This document shows positions 50,184-61,600 of a stretch of DNA of 64,000 nucleotides, in pieces. The notes under the pieces are model-generated. The model had not been told where the DNA came from and made no database searches. It worked only from the letters and a program-made list of their open reading frames with translations. Each line of letters begins with the position of its first letter. The first letter of the stretch is position 1. The position numbers and the translations under genes were made by a program. Source of the DNA: Gnetum montanum (Eukaryota > Streptophyta > Gnetopsida > Gnetales > Gnetaceae); the NCBI GenBank assembly GCA_015680685.1, contig MNCI01006151.1, positions 1,179,566-1,243,565 on the forward strand. The letters are read 5' to 3'.

Positions 50184-50995
50184 GCTCTAGCATTTTTGAG
50201 TCCAAAGGGCATCATAGTGTAACAAAAGGTACCCCATGGGTTCATGAAAGTGGTTGTTAACTAATGCTATGGGTTGATACAAATTTGATTGTAGCCAGAG
50301 AAATCATCCATAAAGGATAGTAGAGTGTGACCAGTTGTGGTGTCGATAAGTTGATCAATACTCAGCCGTGGGAAGTCATCTCTAATCATTGCTTTGTTCA
50401 GATCCCAAAAGTCTATAAAAATTTGTATTCCTCCCATTTTTTTAGAAACTAAAATGATGTTTGACACCCATTCTAAGTAATCAACTACTCAGATGAAACC
50501 ATCCTGATATAGCTTAGTGATTAGATCATATATGGCCAATGCGATCTCTAGTTTAATCTTACGAGCCTTTTGTTTAACTACCTTCATACATGGGTCTAAG
50601 ATAATGTTATGATGTATAAGCCTCGGATCTAAGCTTCGCATGTCGTTATAGGACCATGAGAATACCTCGATGTTATCTTGGAGGATCTTGGATACATCGT
50701 TATGCATTTGTGAATCTAGGAGGGAGCTAGGTCTTAACGTCTTTATTTCCCCCCTAGATGTAGTCACAGGTATTTCAATAAGAGGGTTCTTAGTTACATC
50801 CGCAACCTCTAAATATAAGACTTAGACTAGATGTTTGGGCCAGTATGGGGATGTTTCTAAGGATGCGACAATGTCATCAGTGGATGATTCCTAGTCTACT
50901 AACTCTAGGTTCAATTGTCTTGTAAGCTTGCCATGTGGGCCTGTCAAGGCCAGAAGTGAAGATAGATCATGATGCATGGCTGTTCTTACTCAACC
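50184..50995 (-). pseudogene. E8: Tat pol, 5' part (pre-RT and RT start)
   Basis: Reverse strand. Pol starts after a predicted 3' splice site (TTGTGGTAG, AG at 50997-50996) and runs MHHDLSSLLALTGPHG, then pre-RT (LIEIPVTTSRGEIK, NIEVFSWSYNDMRSLDP) and RT (EWVSNIILVSKK, FIDFWDLNKAMIRDDFP, MDDFSGYNQICI), to the E9 insertion. It continues at 31783. Several stops. Bases 50184-50188 (GCTCT) are the right target-site copy of E9. Confidence 0.88.
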
Positions 50996-51109
50996 TACCA
51001 CAATAAGATAAAAGCCAAGTCAAGTGATACCTGTTTGTAGGAATAGCATATAGTAAACATTTACAAAGCAATAATGAAATACGAAATGGTTGAAGTAATT
51101 GTCAACTAT

Positions 51110-51420
51110 GATACAGGGTTCACAAGCTACCAGTTTAAGGTTGTAGTGGACCACTTGTATGCAGAGTTGTAGTTTAAAATTGCTAGTTTAAGGTCTTTGT
51201 AGACCGCTAACTTGGTCAAACTATGAATTGTAACTATTATTTTAAGATCTTTGTGGACTATTAACTTGGTTAGGTTTGTAAGTCGAAACTATTAGTTTAA
51301 GGTCTTTGCAGACCGCTAACAAGTTATGCTTGTAAGTCAAAACCATTAGTTTAAGATCTTTGCAGACCACAAATGGATTATACTTGCAAAAGTAAGTTGC
51401 TAATTTAAGATGGGACGAGA
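51110..51420. repeat. Cassette-border array between E8 pol and antisense gene
   Basis: Five or six imperfect units around AGTTTAAGGTCTTTGCAGACCGCTAA, the same TTTAA-GTC core as the arrays after pol. The unit is about 50-60 bp and irregular. Confidence 0.7.
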
Positions 51421-51548
51421 TTTTTGGTTGGGCACACCTACTACGATGCAAACAGTGGTGCTAAGCTATGGTGAGAGTGCTACGCTCTACGGAGTGTTCC
51501 ACATTAATCAGGGTGCAAAAATGGCAAGTTCCTTTTGACTGGATTGGC

Positions 51549-51557
51549 TATAAATAG
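51549..51557 (+). promoter_or_regulatory. TATA box of the E8 antisense gene
   Basis: GGCTATAAATAGGGG, a strong plant-type TATA context, about 140 bases upstream of the antisense ATG and on its strand. It faces away from E8 pol, so it would drive the antisense gene and not the element's own RNA. Confidence 0.6.
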
Positions 51558-52069
51558 GGGTTTACCCCTGGTAAAATCATTATTTTCATTATAAGTTTAG
51601 AACCCACATCCAAAGCATAGAGTAGTTGTACGAACAAAGAGAAAGGTGATTTAGCATAGTGACTAAGAAAGAATCTACAATCAAGATGATGACACCTAAA
51701 AGAGAATGCAAACACCTAGTGCTCACCAAGGTGGATGAGGTGAAAGACACCTTAGGACATTTGTCATAGGTGTGCATCCTAGTATAAGAGGAGATTCTGT
51801 TGGCCCAGTAAGTTGCTATGCTACCCTTGCCTTCTAGGTTGCTGTTATTATCTCTTCTTTTTTTTTGTTTTTCGTTTTTTCATTTTTTGTTTTGAAATCC
51901 ACGTCTTCTGTTACCATTTTGGTTGCCATCTTGGCCATTACACCACCGCTGTTGCCAATTCAGTCGTGATGGTGTATAGATGCTACACTAAGGCTACATG
52001 CAATATTGCCCAAACCACCATTGTTGTGATTGCCTTTCCATAGAGGTTTAGGTGATTCTGGCAACCTAG

Positions 52070-52500
52070 CATGTGAATAGCGTAGCGTACGGTCCTTAGG
52101 AGGGTTTGGCCACATGCGAGCTTTGATAACGTAACACGTGTTTAATGTAGCATAGCACGAGTCATTTTGTATGGTAGAAGATTGGTTAAAATAGCTGTAG
52201 CATATTAAATTTTTTTTATTTGAAATTCATATTTAAATTTTTGTTATGCTAGGCTAGTGTGTTGTAAGACCTTTAGACCAATGCATCAGTAATATCATGT
52301 TGATATGCTATTGATCTTGTGGTTCTATTGATGAATCTACCTTAGTTGTAAATCTGTTATGTTGTTGTGCTATGGTACATGCAAAGAAAGGGTTCCACTA
52401 CACTATTTACGACCTAGGGCTTATGCTATGCTACATGCAAAGAAAGAGTTACGCTACACTATTTGCAAATGGATAATCTTGCTACACTACGTGCAAACTC
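52070..52500. repeat. TAGCGTAGC/GCTATGC motifs in intron 1 of the E8 antisense gene
   Basis: Scattered units (AGCGTAGCGTACG, GTAGCATAGCAC, TTATGCTATGCTACATGC, TTACGCTACACTA) of the motif that forms the palindromes in the E8 LTR. Confidence 0.65.
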
Positions 52501-54655
52501 CACTCGAACATAATGCTAACATTTTCCATTTTTTTGTGTAGGGTGATGTTAAAATCCACTTTGATTATCCTAGAAATTGTAGGATTTTTGTGCTGCCTCA
52601 GTGAACTGGTGGCCAATGTTCCTTCGCCCCATGCACGTGTGAAGCGGTAGGCAGTTTGGTTCTAGGAAGGCACACGAGACTTCCTACAATTCCTCCTCCA
52701 GCACTTTAGTATGATCATTTGGTCACACTTATCAGTGGAGGTAGCAGCTGCAATTACAGAAATCCTGTTGCCTAGGGAAAATCAGGGTATTCTACAATTT
52801 CTAACCGATAGATTAATCAGGGGCGAGCAGGCAAGAGGATCCAACCAGCGTTCAAAAAAACTAAGACACTTGAGTTGGATCTAGGAGATGCCAGAGTATA
52901 AGTGTTACCACTTATACAATACATTGTTTGTCGCCTGCCACATGGGCACCTATTTTTAGAACCCACCAGGGACCATTTATTTTGCCGACTGGTGAGTTCT
53001 GTAAACATATTCTATCACATTATGCAATGCATGCTACGCTAGGAAACAATGTTAACAATGTATGTGTTTTTTATTTTTTGTGTGTTACCAAGTTTTATAT
53101 CAACAAGAGTGGACTTCAAGGTGATAATGATGCCTTGGCTTTGGCACATATGGCCTTGTAGGAGTTTTCCTCCATTGGGAACGTGCATGCTACCATGATA
53201 GGCCAATGCAGGGATGAGTACAAAACCTATCCAACCCGGTACTCCTAGTTTTATAGTAAGTCTAAGGAGGTCGGTTGGTTGGATGGAGATTAGACATCCC
53301 TTAGGATAATCACCATTTAAGACATGTTGGTGGATCTCCCACTATTCCCGTCATCGTTTAAACCTAGTATGCTAAACTATGAGTTCATGTTTGCATGTTC
53401 GAGTGTTGTTTCATTTGTTTTCTATTTTTTTTGTTTAACTTTTAACTTTTTCTTTTTATCAACTACTACAACAATGAAGAAATCCCAAGAGTTCACTATG
53501 ATCACCTATGGGCATAACGAGGCCAACATTTATTTCAAGTATGGGGAGGTGGACGAGACCCAATGTTGGCTCTACAACGGGACCCAGGAATCACTCGTCA
53601 ATAACCTTCAAGACGCTAGGCTCATGGAGTTGTTTTTGGCCATCAACCCAAGCATCCCTGCTATTGAGATGCTTGTCCTAGCTATTTCTTTTCCAAAAGA
53701 GTAGCCCACTTCCTCATAAGTGTCCATAGTGTGCTAGTGGTGCTTGAGATTAATGACCAACTATTCGTAGATCTCTTCAATGCCCCTTCTGATGGCCTCC
53801 CCATTGGAGCAAAGACCAAAAAGGAGGAAAACCATTAAGGGGACATTGAGGAGTGGCTAGGGATGATGAAGGCTGCAAGGGGATCCATATTAAAGAGGCT
53901 AGGCTAAGAGTGGCTACAACAGTTTACCCCATCTTCTGTACCTATGCATTTCCTTGGCTATTCTCCTAAGGAAAAATCATTGGAATCGAGCAAGCTTGGA
54001 TAATGAGAGAGGTCATGGAAGATGCAGCTCATTACAGTTGGGCCAAGCATCTTTGCAAAGGTCTGTAGGCTGAAATGATCAAGCTTCGTAAGAAGCCTGA
54101 ATCCTGTTTCAATGTGCATCATGCCTTCTTTGTAGCTTGCCTATAATGCTTTATGGAATTCTTGGTAGTTTAGGAGAATGGAGTCTGGATGATACAAAAT
54201 TATAACCATATTTCCAAACCATGGATTTTCCAAGTCTTCCATACCACCTGATCCCAGGATCCCCCAGAGGCTATTGGGGAGTCATTTGCAATGATGACCA
54301 GGGATCTAGTGGCATGCAACTTCTGTGGCCAAGACAGTATAGGAGAGGCACCCCTTGCTACTATGAGAAGCATATCAAAGGACAAACACCTCATTACAGA
54401 GACGATGGCAACTAAGTTGCAGTGCAAAAGGTTTCGTCTGGTTGAGGAGCCTCCCTATATGGATGAGCGAGGATAGAAACTACAGTTTAAGATTCATAGA
54501 ATGTAGCCTCCCATTGGTAAATACGTCCTCATTTTATTTGTTACCTTGTTTTTTTGGTTAGTTCTTGCTATGTTATGCTATTCTACCTAGCATAGCATAG
54601 TATAGCATCTTTTTTAAGTTAGTATGCCTTCAGCCAATGTAATCATGCTTTATTA

Positions 54656-54957
54656 ATAGAGGAAGAAGAAGAAGAAGAAGGTGAAGAAGAGGTGACAATG
54701 CCCAAAATAGGGGTGATTAATAAAGATGTGGGGGCCTCAACGATAGAGGAAAGGGCCCCGATCAAGGAAGAAGGAGCCCCTACTACAAAAGAAAGGACTC
54801 TTGCCAATGAGGAGAATGCTCTTGCTGATGAGGAGGATGTTCTTGTCGACGAGGAGGACACTCCTACTAATGAGGAGGACGCTCCTATCAATGAGGAAGA
54901 GATGGGTGTCATAGAAAGAAGGGTCCTAGTGAATAAAGAAGAGACCCTTGTCAACTA
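54656..54957 (+). repeat. Acidic coding repeat in the E8 antisense gene
   Basis: A run of Glu, then about ten imperfect units of roughly ten residues around (A/L)-(N/D)-EED/E-(A/V)-(P/L), such as NEENALADEEDVLVDEED. It is open for about 100 codons. It sits where E9 has its acidic exon 5 (40109-39888). Confidence 0.65.
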
Positions 54958-55122
54958 GAAAGAGGCCTCCACTGATGATCCCTTCGTTAAATGTAGTTTA
55001 GTGTTGGAAGAGCACATGAACATGGAGGGTGCTGCCATGATGTTAAGTCAGCTAGAAGAAGGGGAGCTACAACTTGATGCTGGTGAGTTTGACCACATGT
55101 TTGATAGTTTGTTGATGGGTGA

Positions 55123-55123
<1 letters not shown>

Positions 55124-55157
<34 letters not shown>

Positions 55158-55160
55158 ACN
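55124..55160. other. 34-base C run ending at an undetermined base
   Basis: C tract 55124-55157 followed by A, C and N (55160). Probably a sequencing or assembly weak point inside the E8 antisense gene; its true length is uncertain. Confidence 0.8.
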
Positions 55161-55993
55161 TAGGAGCTTTACACTATCATTTGTGTTGCTCATCAGCTTT
55201 ATTGTAGTCCTCTTAGTCATAACTAACACATTTTGTTATGTAGCAGACACTGTTGTTGATACTGTAGGCCCTTCTTCGATCCACCTATGACCATGGGCTG
55301 AGACCCCTGATAAGTTTACCTTCATGCAGGGGATGGTCAATGACATGATCGACCATATAAAGAAAATCGATCTAGAAGTGGGTGACTGAAGTAGCTATGA
55401 TAGGCTTTTTAAACTTGCTAAACTTTGCTACACCACTGTGACTAATGCCTTTTTATGCAGTTGACAACCTCTCACCTCAAGTGGGATCCCAAGCAAGCAA
55501 TTAAGGTTGACATTGTGCTTGGATTCCCATCAGAAGTGATTAAAGTACCTCGTTGCATGTACGACGAGGCTAGTAAATGTACATTGTACTCAGAACGCTC
55601 CTTGTGGGAGTGTAGGTGTGTAAACAAAGACCTATAAAAATGGGTCCAGAGGCTTGAGAAAGAGAAGGCAAGTCTAACCACTAAGGTGGGAGACCTATGC
55701 TCTAAGAATGAGTTCCTTTTGGCCTGGGATACCAATGATGGTAGTTGGCACATGGCCGTCATTGATTATGCAAGATATTGGATGGTTTTGTGGCATAACA
55801 ACAAGGCCAGATGTGAAATAATAGAGTAGCATATGCAAATGGACTTATTGGCCTAGAAGAACCAAGATTGGAAAGATTATAGTGTAAGGGTTTACGAGTG
55901 GGGGTAGTCACAGAAAAACCATAAGCATATGTGTAAACTAGAACATGCCACCTACCGTGTGTGCCGACCGAAATCGTCGGTGCGTGGCTAGAA

Positions 55994-57263
55994 TGTTACA
56001 AGCACCGAAAGATCAGTGGACAGGCACGGTTGACCCTACCTCCGCTTGAGGGTAAGCTGGAGTGGACGAAGGCAGAGTGCCTTGGATGGTCCGCACGCGG
56101 ATAAAACAAGGACTTCCCCGAGCACCACCGAAGTGTTATACGCTGGGTTATGCGTAAAACAAGGCGTGAACGGCGAAACAGGCATACAACGTAAGCGTCA
56201 AGGGGCATAAACACTGTCGGGCGTAAACGGCGTAAACAGAGATAGGCCCAGCGTAAACGTAAACAGGCTCGAACAGCGTACACAGCGTAACAAAGTGTAA
56301 AGGGCGTAAACAGGCGTAGACGGCGTAAATAGTGTGAGCGTACACGGACGCGGATAGAACGTAAATGTAAGCTGGCGTGAATGAAGCGTGGGCCAAATTG
56401 ATGTAAAACTGTAAAAGAACTTGCAAGAAGCGTAAACAGTAGATTATAGAGTTAAAATGTTGTGCACCAGTCTAACGCAGTTGTGTAGGGACACAAGGCG
56501 AACGTATAGCCCCGGTGGACGGAAGGATGCAGCCGGCTGACAGGGTAGGCGGAGCATGGACTGTGCTCAGCGTACAGGACTCTAGCGTAAGCGTAAGCGT
56601 AAGAGGGTTTCTGCAGCGTAATTGCTCCGGGTCTACTCTGGTAAATTTTTGCTGACCCTTAAAAATGCGAAAGATTGGGCTATTTATAGGGGTAAGGTTA
56701 CCAGGGAAATCGGACTGGGAGACACGTGGCCTATAGACTGGGCGTTACAATTTAGAAACTTGGCATACGCTGGGCGCACCCGCTACAACAGGCCAGCGTA
56801 TACGCTGGGTGTAATACGTTGGGCGTGTACGCTGGGCGTACACGCTGGATGGATGCTAGCGTAATACGCTGGGGCGTATACGTTGATGGATGCTGGGCGT
56901 ATACGCCGAAGGACGTACACTTGCTTCAATCCTTGCTCTTCGGTGTATTCATGCTGCCATTGGAGATCCTGTCATCAAGCGTGTGCATCTGCCGTGCCTG
57001 GGCGTGTGCGCCGGAGAGTCGGGCGTATATGCTGGACGTAGATGCTGGGCGTAGACGTTGGCATAGATGCTGGTGTAGACGCTGAGCTTATACGCTGGGT
57101 GTAGATGCTGGGCATAGACGCTAGCACAGCACTTGGTGAAAACCGTGTTTGATTCTCAAGGTTGCCCTGTGTGGCTTCAAATGTAGCCGAAGTCGTCTGT
57201 GGGTCATGGGGACCTGCTTCTTGTCATACAGATGTTAAACTCACAGATTTTTGTGGTGTTTCA
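55994..57263 (-). mobile_element. E10 3' LTR (Tat, 1270 bp)
   Basis: Reverse strand begins TGAAACACCACAAAA at 57263, after the polypurine tract AACAAAGAGAGGCCAA (57279-57264), and ends near GCTTGTAACA at 55994. TATA box CTATAAATA is at 56681-56690 (reverse). CpG-rich, with many TACGCTGGGCGTA units at 56760-57125 and CGTAAAC/CGTAAACGG units at 56160-56400. TAGAA (55989-55993) would be the left target-site copy; the other is beyond the window. It interrupts the coiled-coil exon of the E8 antisense gene. Confidence 0.88.
56681..56690 (-). promoter_or_regulatory. E10 LTR TATA box
   Basis: Reverse strand CCTATAAATA, about 575 bases into the LTR and 690 from its end, in the same relative place as TATAAAAA in the E9 LTRs. 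Confidence 0.6.
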
Positions 57264-58687
57264 TTGGCCTCTCTTTGTTGACGCTTGGAGGAATCGACCC
57301 GAGAAGCGTCGACAAAGAAGCGCAAAACACCACAGGCAACTTGATAAAAGTTGTCCTTTGCCACTTGACCAGACATCATCGCACCGTGTTTAGTATCGTA
57401 GGGGGTTGAGAATATGAGGTTGGTAGCTGGTAGGAGAGAAGGGATTATGGGAATTGGTGACTGCCCAGGGGATCATATTGGGAGAACGGGATGTTCAGGT
57501 ATGCGGCATGCCGGTCCCCGTCGATAGCAATTTTTTTTTGGCAGACTCGGAACTTAGGCATGCGATGCTCGTCCTTTGGCGGAACAGTGCTCTTGGTGAT
57601 TTTTTTTTTCAAGAGAAACAGTTGTCACTACCAAAGCCATGGGATGATGTTTTGCATTCTTTGGAGGAACAGCTCCCTTCCTTGGGGAAACTGTGAGTGA
57701 CGTGCCAAAGCCATGCAACATGATGTTTTTTGATTACTTCTGTCATGAGTATATATATTTTCAAGATCGATACCTTCCCGCCTAGGGCTTATATGGGAAG
57801 TGCCAAGGGTCCGCTTTTTTTTTTCTTTTTTTTTGTACTCACGCGCGAATATTGCATTTTGCGCGTTGTGACTACTGCAACGTTTTGCAGTGTGCCATAG
57901 TTTGGTAAACAGATAGTGAGTTTTCGGGGAATGGGAATGTGTGGGTTAATGGTTCGATTTAGTCTTGCCAAGTGAACAAATGGACATTGCCTCATCTTGT
58001 TGCCTATGACGAAACGCACCCTCGTACGAGAACTTCCGAGTGTCATCCTACAAACACAACTCCGAAGAGTCAAGAAAACCATGAGTGAAGTAATGAGTTT
58101 AGAGTTAAACAGCTGCAGGTGAACAAAAATCTTGGGGCAGTTCTGAGCATGGAATGTGAATGCCGACGATGCTGCTGAAAGATGCAATGATTGTGGAATG
58201 GAGAGTCGAAGATGAACGCGCCAGTTTATAGTCTTAGTGGACTATCATGGGTTAGTTTTGTGTCATAACCCGTTGGACATTGCCCGTTTTAGCGTCGTGG
58301 CGGACGGTACGTTGCTAGTTTTGAGTCTTAGCGGACCATGGAGAGGTAATCTAGTTTATAGTCTTAGCGAACCCTGATGAGTCTGACGATGCCATTTTAC
58401 TGTCATGCCAGAGGGGTGCTAGTTTATCGTCATTGCGGACAATGGTGGTGTCAGTTTTAAGTCATAACCCAGGACTATTCTGTGGTATCAGTTTATAGTC
58501 GTGATTCCAGGACTATTCTGTGGTATAAGTTTATAGTCGTGATTCCAGGACTAGTCTGTGGTATTAGTTTATAGTCGTGATTCTAGGACTAGTCTGTGGT
58601 ATCAGTTTATAGTCGTGATTCCAGGACTAGTCTGTGGTATCAGTTTATAGTCGTGATTCCAGGACTATCACGTACTTGAGTTCAAAT
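57264..58687 (-). other. E10 3' untranslated region
   Basis: Between pol and the 3' LTR. A border-type array lies at 58215-58670. The segment 57280-58200 is non-coding as far as I can see. It has T-rich runs at 57531-57539, 57601-57609 and 57811-57834. The polypurine tract adjoins the LTR. Confidence 0.7.
58463..58670. repeat. 38-bp tandem repeat after E10 pol
   Basis: Five close units of TGTGGTATCAGTTTATAGTC followed by GTGATTCCAGGACTAGTC; spacing 38 bp (58481 to 58519). Looser TTTATAGTCTTAGCGGAC units extend to 58215. Confidence 0.88.
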
Positions 58688-61600
58688 TCATGTATAGAAC
58701 GGTTTTAGGAATGTGTGATTGGTCGGATTTGCGAACTCTTTTCCGTCCATGTCAGCTAGTTTGAATGCCCCGTTATCGAATGCTTTGACAACCAGGTAAG
58801 GCCCTTCCTAGTTGACTGAGAATTTGTCTGGGTGTTCCCGAACAGCTTTAAGTACGAGATCTCCTTCTTTGATGGGGCGCTTACGAATGTCATGTCGATG
58901 TCGTTGCCGTTGTTGTTTCTGATACCATTCGATCTGATCGAGTGCACGCACGCGTTCCTCCTCCACCGAGTCAAGGTCAACGATGCGTAAATCATTGTTT
59001 TGCCCATCGTCGAGAAGTCCGGAAAGTGTGATCCTTAGAGATGGTACCTGCAATTCCAAAGGTAAAATAGCTTCCGAACCGTAAACAAGACTATATGGAG
59101 TTTTACTTGTCGAGGTCTGGTGCATGGTTCGGTATGCCCATAACGCATACACCAGTTGTTCGTGCCATCTTCGCTTGCTCTGGGCGAGCATCTTCTTGAG
59201 TACTGTGATGACTGTCTTGTTTGTTGATTCTGCCTGCCCGTTGCTCTGAGGATAGTAAGGAGATGAAAACGAGTGTTTAATCCCTAGACTATCACAAAAT
59301 GTTTTGGTCTCGGCACTACTAAATTGTGGCCCGTTGTCAGTGATGATTTTCATGGGAATGCCAAAACGGGTTACAATGTTTCCGAGGATGAAGTGGCACA
59401 CCTGTTTAGAAGTAGTTTTGCGAAGGGGCGCCGCCTCTACCCATTTCGTAAAGTATTCAGTTGCTGTTATAATAAAGCTATGCTCGGCAGAAGATGAGGG
59501 TGTTATCGGGCCAATGAGGTCCAGTCCCCACTTCTGGAAGGGCCATGTGATTTGTGTTGTATGCAACTCATTTGGTGGAACATGGATGAGATTACCGTGT
59601 TTTTGGCAAATACTACATATTTTGACCTTGACCTGATAGTTGTATTCCATATGTGGCCAATAGTAGCCTAAGCGTCTTATTTTTGTTGCCATTGCTTTTG
59701 GTGCAATGTGTCCCCCGCATATTCCGTCATGCACTTGTTAACAATTGTTTGAGCTTCGGTACTATTGACGCATGTGAGCAGTATGCCCTCGTAGGATCGG
59801 CAACACAATGTATCTCCTATTAGTGTGTACTGTTTAGAATGCTTGCGTACTGCATCCTTTTGTGCGTTGGTTAAACGTTGTGGCGCTTCACCGCGCAGAA
59901 GGTACTCTTTTACGTCATCGTATCATTCATTAGCGTGTGTTGTACTGACAGATGCAATTGGTAGAATGTCGAGAGTGTCGGTTATGGGCTCGGCACAACT
60001 GGTCACGGAGCTTGGTAGTGCATGAAACATGTCAGGGGATATGTTTAAAGCCAAGGTTGCTAAGGCGTCTGCAATGGTATTGTCGTTCCTAGAGATATGT
60101 TGGACATCAACATTTTCGAATCGTTTGAGTAGGTGCTTAGCCAAATCACAGTATGGTTGTAAGTGTTGCACCTTACACGTATAAGCGTCTGTGACTTGGT
60201 TTACGACTAGTTGTGAGTCCCCTCTGACTACAAACCGTGTGATGTCTGAAGCTAGTGCGACTGCGAGACCCCTGAGGAGACCTTCGTACTCTGCTATGTT
60301 GTTAGTACAATGAAAGTTGAAGCGATAGGCGAAAGTTTGATTTCTCCAGAGGGATATGTGATTACAGTGGCAGCACTTCCTCCTCGAGAGGTGGATGCTC
60401 CATCAAAGTTTAGCATCGCATCATAGTCATCTAGCACTGTGTCTATTACATTTACGTTTTCGTCCGGGAATTCAGGTTCTATCGTATCTGGATCATGCAT
60501 TGGCGACGTGGTCATCTGATTTGCTATGGCTTGGCCTTTTACTAATGATTGTGCTATATAGCGTAGGTCGAACGCAGCTATGGTTTCCTTCCAACGGCTA
60601 TCCTGCTTGATTCGTAAATGTTTCCGGTTATAGCTCTGAGCACATTATCTTTGCAAATTATGTTAACTTGATTTTGGAAAAGATAATGTCGCCATTTCTT
60701 TAAAGAGAAAACTAAAGCTAAACATGACTTTTTTACATCGTTGTATCTCTTTTCGTGGGCAACCATTGCATGACTCAGGTAGTATACGGGGACCTCAGTC
60801 CCGTCATCTTGTTTCTGACACAACATGGATGCGATTGATGATTCGGATGTGGCCAGGTAGATGTAAAACGGTCTGTCATTTTTGGGTGGGAACACAGTGG
60901 GTAACCGAGCGAGTGCCGTTTTAATATTGTCAAATGCTTCTTGGCACTGCGGGGTCCATTCAAAATGGACATTTTTGCATAGTAAGTGGTTCATAGGTGT
61001 GAGTTTTCCCGTCAAATTTTCTATGAATCTCCTAATAAATTGTAGTCGACCTTGTAGCCCTCGATGTTCGGTTAGAGTACCAGGTGATTTTAGGTTTGTA
61101 ATGGCCTTAACCTTATCGGGGTCTACCCGTATCCCTGCCTCTGAGGCTACAAATCCAAGCATTTTACCTGTTTTGACGTCGAAGACGCATTTCTTTGGAT
61201 TAAGCCTTAGTTCGTATTTTAGACAACGTTTTAATACTAAGTGAATATCCTGTACGTGTTGTTCTGACGACTTTGATTTAACCACTATGTCATCTACACA
61301 ATCATTGAGCGAGTGCAAGATGTAATCGCTGAAGATATATGTCATCGCCCTTTGATACGTGGCCCCAACATTCTTGAGACCAAAAGGCATCATTGTGTAA
61401 CAGAAGGTTCCCCAAGGTGTCATGAAAGTAGTTCGGAGCTGATGTTCTGGATTGATACGTATCTGGTTATATCCCGAGAACCCATCCATAAAGGATAACA
61501 AGGCGTGCCCAACGGTTGAATCAACCAGTTGGTCGATGCTAGATAAGGGGAAGTCATCCTTTATGGTTGCTATGTTAAGGTCCCAGAAGTCAATGCACAG

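Larger units (their letters stand above)
25336..55993 (-). mobile_element. E8: Tat retrotransposon split by E9 (right end off-window)
   Basis: From the 3' LTR (25336-27180) through 3' UTR, pol, the E9 insertion, the rest of pol, border array and antisense gene to the point where E10 interrupts it. Without E9 about 12.2 kb are visible. Gag and the 5' LTR should lie beyond E10. It is itself inserted into E7 gag. Confidence 0.8.
51689..55993 (+). pseudogene. E8 antisense gene (degenerate FCP1/NIF-like), cut by E10
   Basis: Exon 1: 51689-51807, 119 bp, phase 2, two stops, donor CCA/GTAAGT. Intron 1: 734 bp with TAGCATAGC-type repeats. Exon 2: 52542-52991, 450 bp, the same length as in E9: LIILEIVGFL, FQEGTRDFLQFLLQHF, IIWSHLS, YNTLFVACHMGTYFQNPPGT, which aligns to the NTLLIDD...NPP block of FCP1/NIF proteins with the two Asp replaced. 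Exon 3 from about 53090 (NKSGLQGDNDALALAH). Second domain from about 53490 (ITYGHNEANIYFKYGEV, LMELFLAINPSIPAIEM, EEWLGMMKA). An acidic repeat is at 54656-54957. KFTFMQGMVNDMIDHIK is near 55320. The coiled-coil exon starts at 55462 (LKWDPKQAIKVD, LEKEKASLTTKVGDL). E10 cuts it at 55993. Several stops and frameshifts. Confidence 0.78.

Noticed and set aside
55100-55207. Pro-rich or Gly-rich protein across the C run
   Set aside because: Homopolymer of 34 C next to an undetermined base; probably a sequencing artefact.
57781-57834. Poly-T run as the poly-A tail of a LINE or processed gene
   Set aside because: No LINE coding sequence or target duplication next to it; it lies within the 3' UTR of E10.
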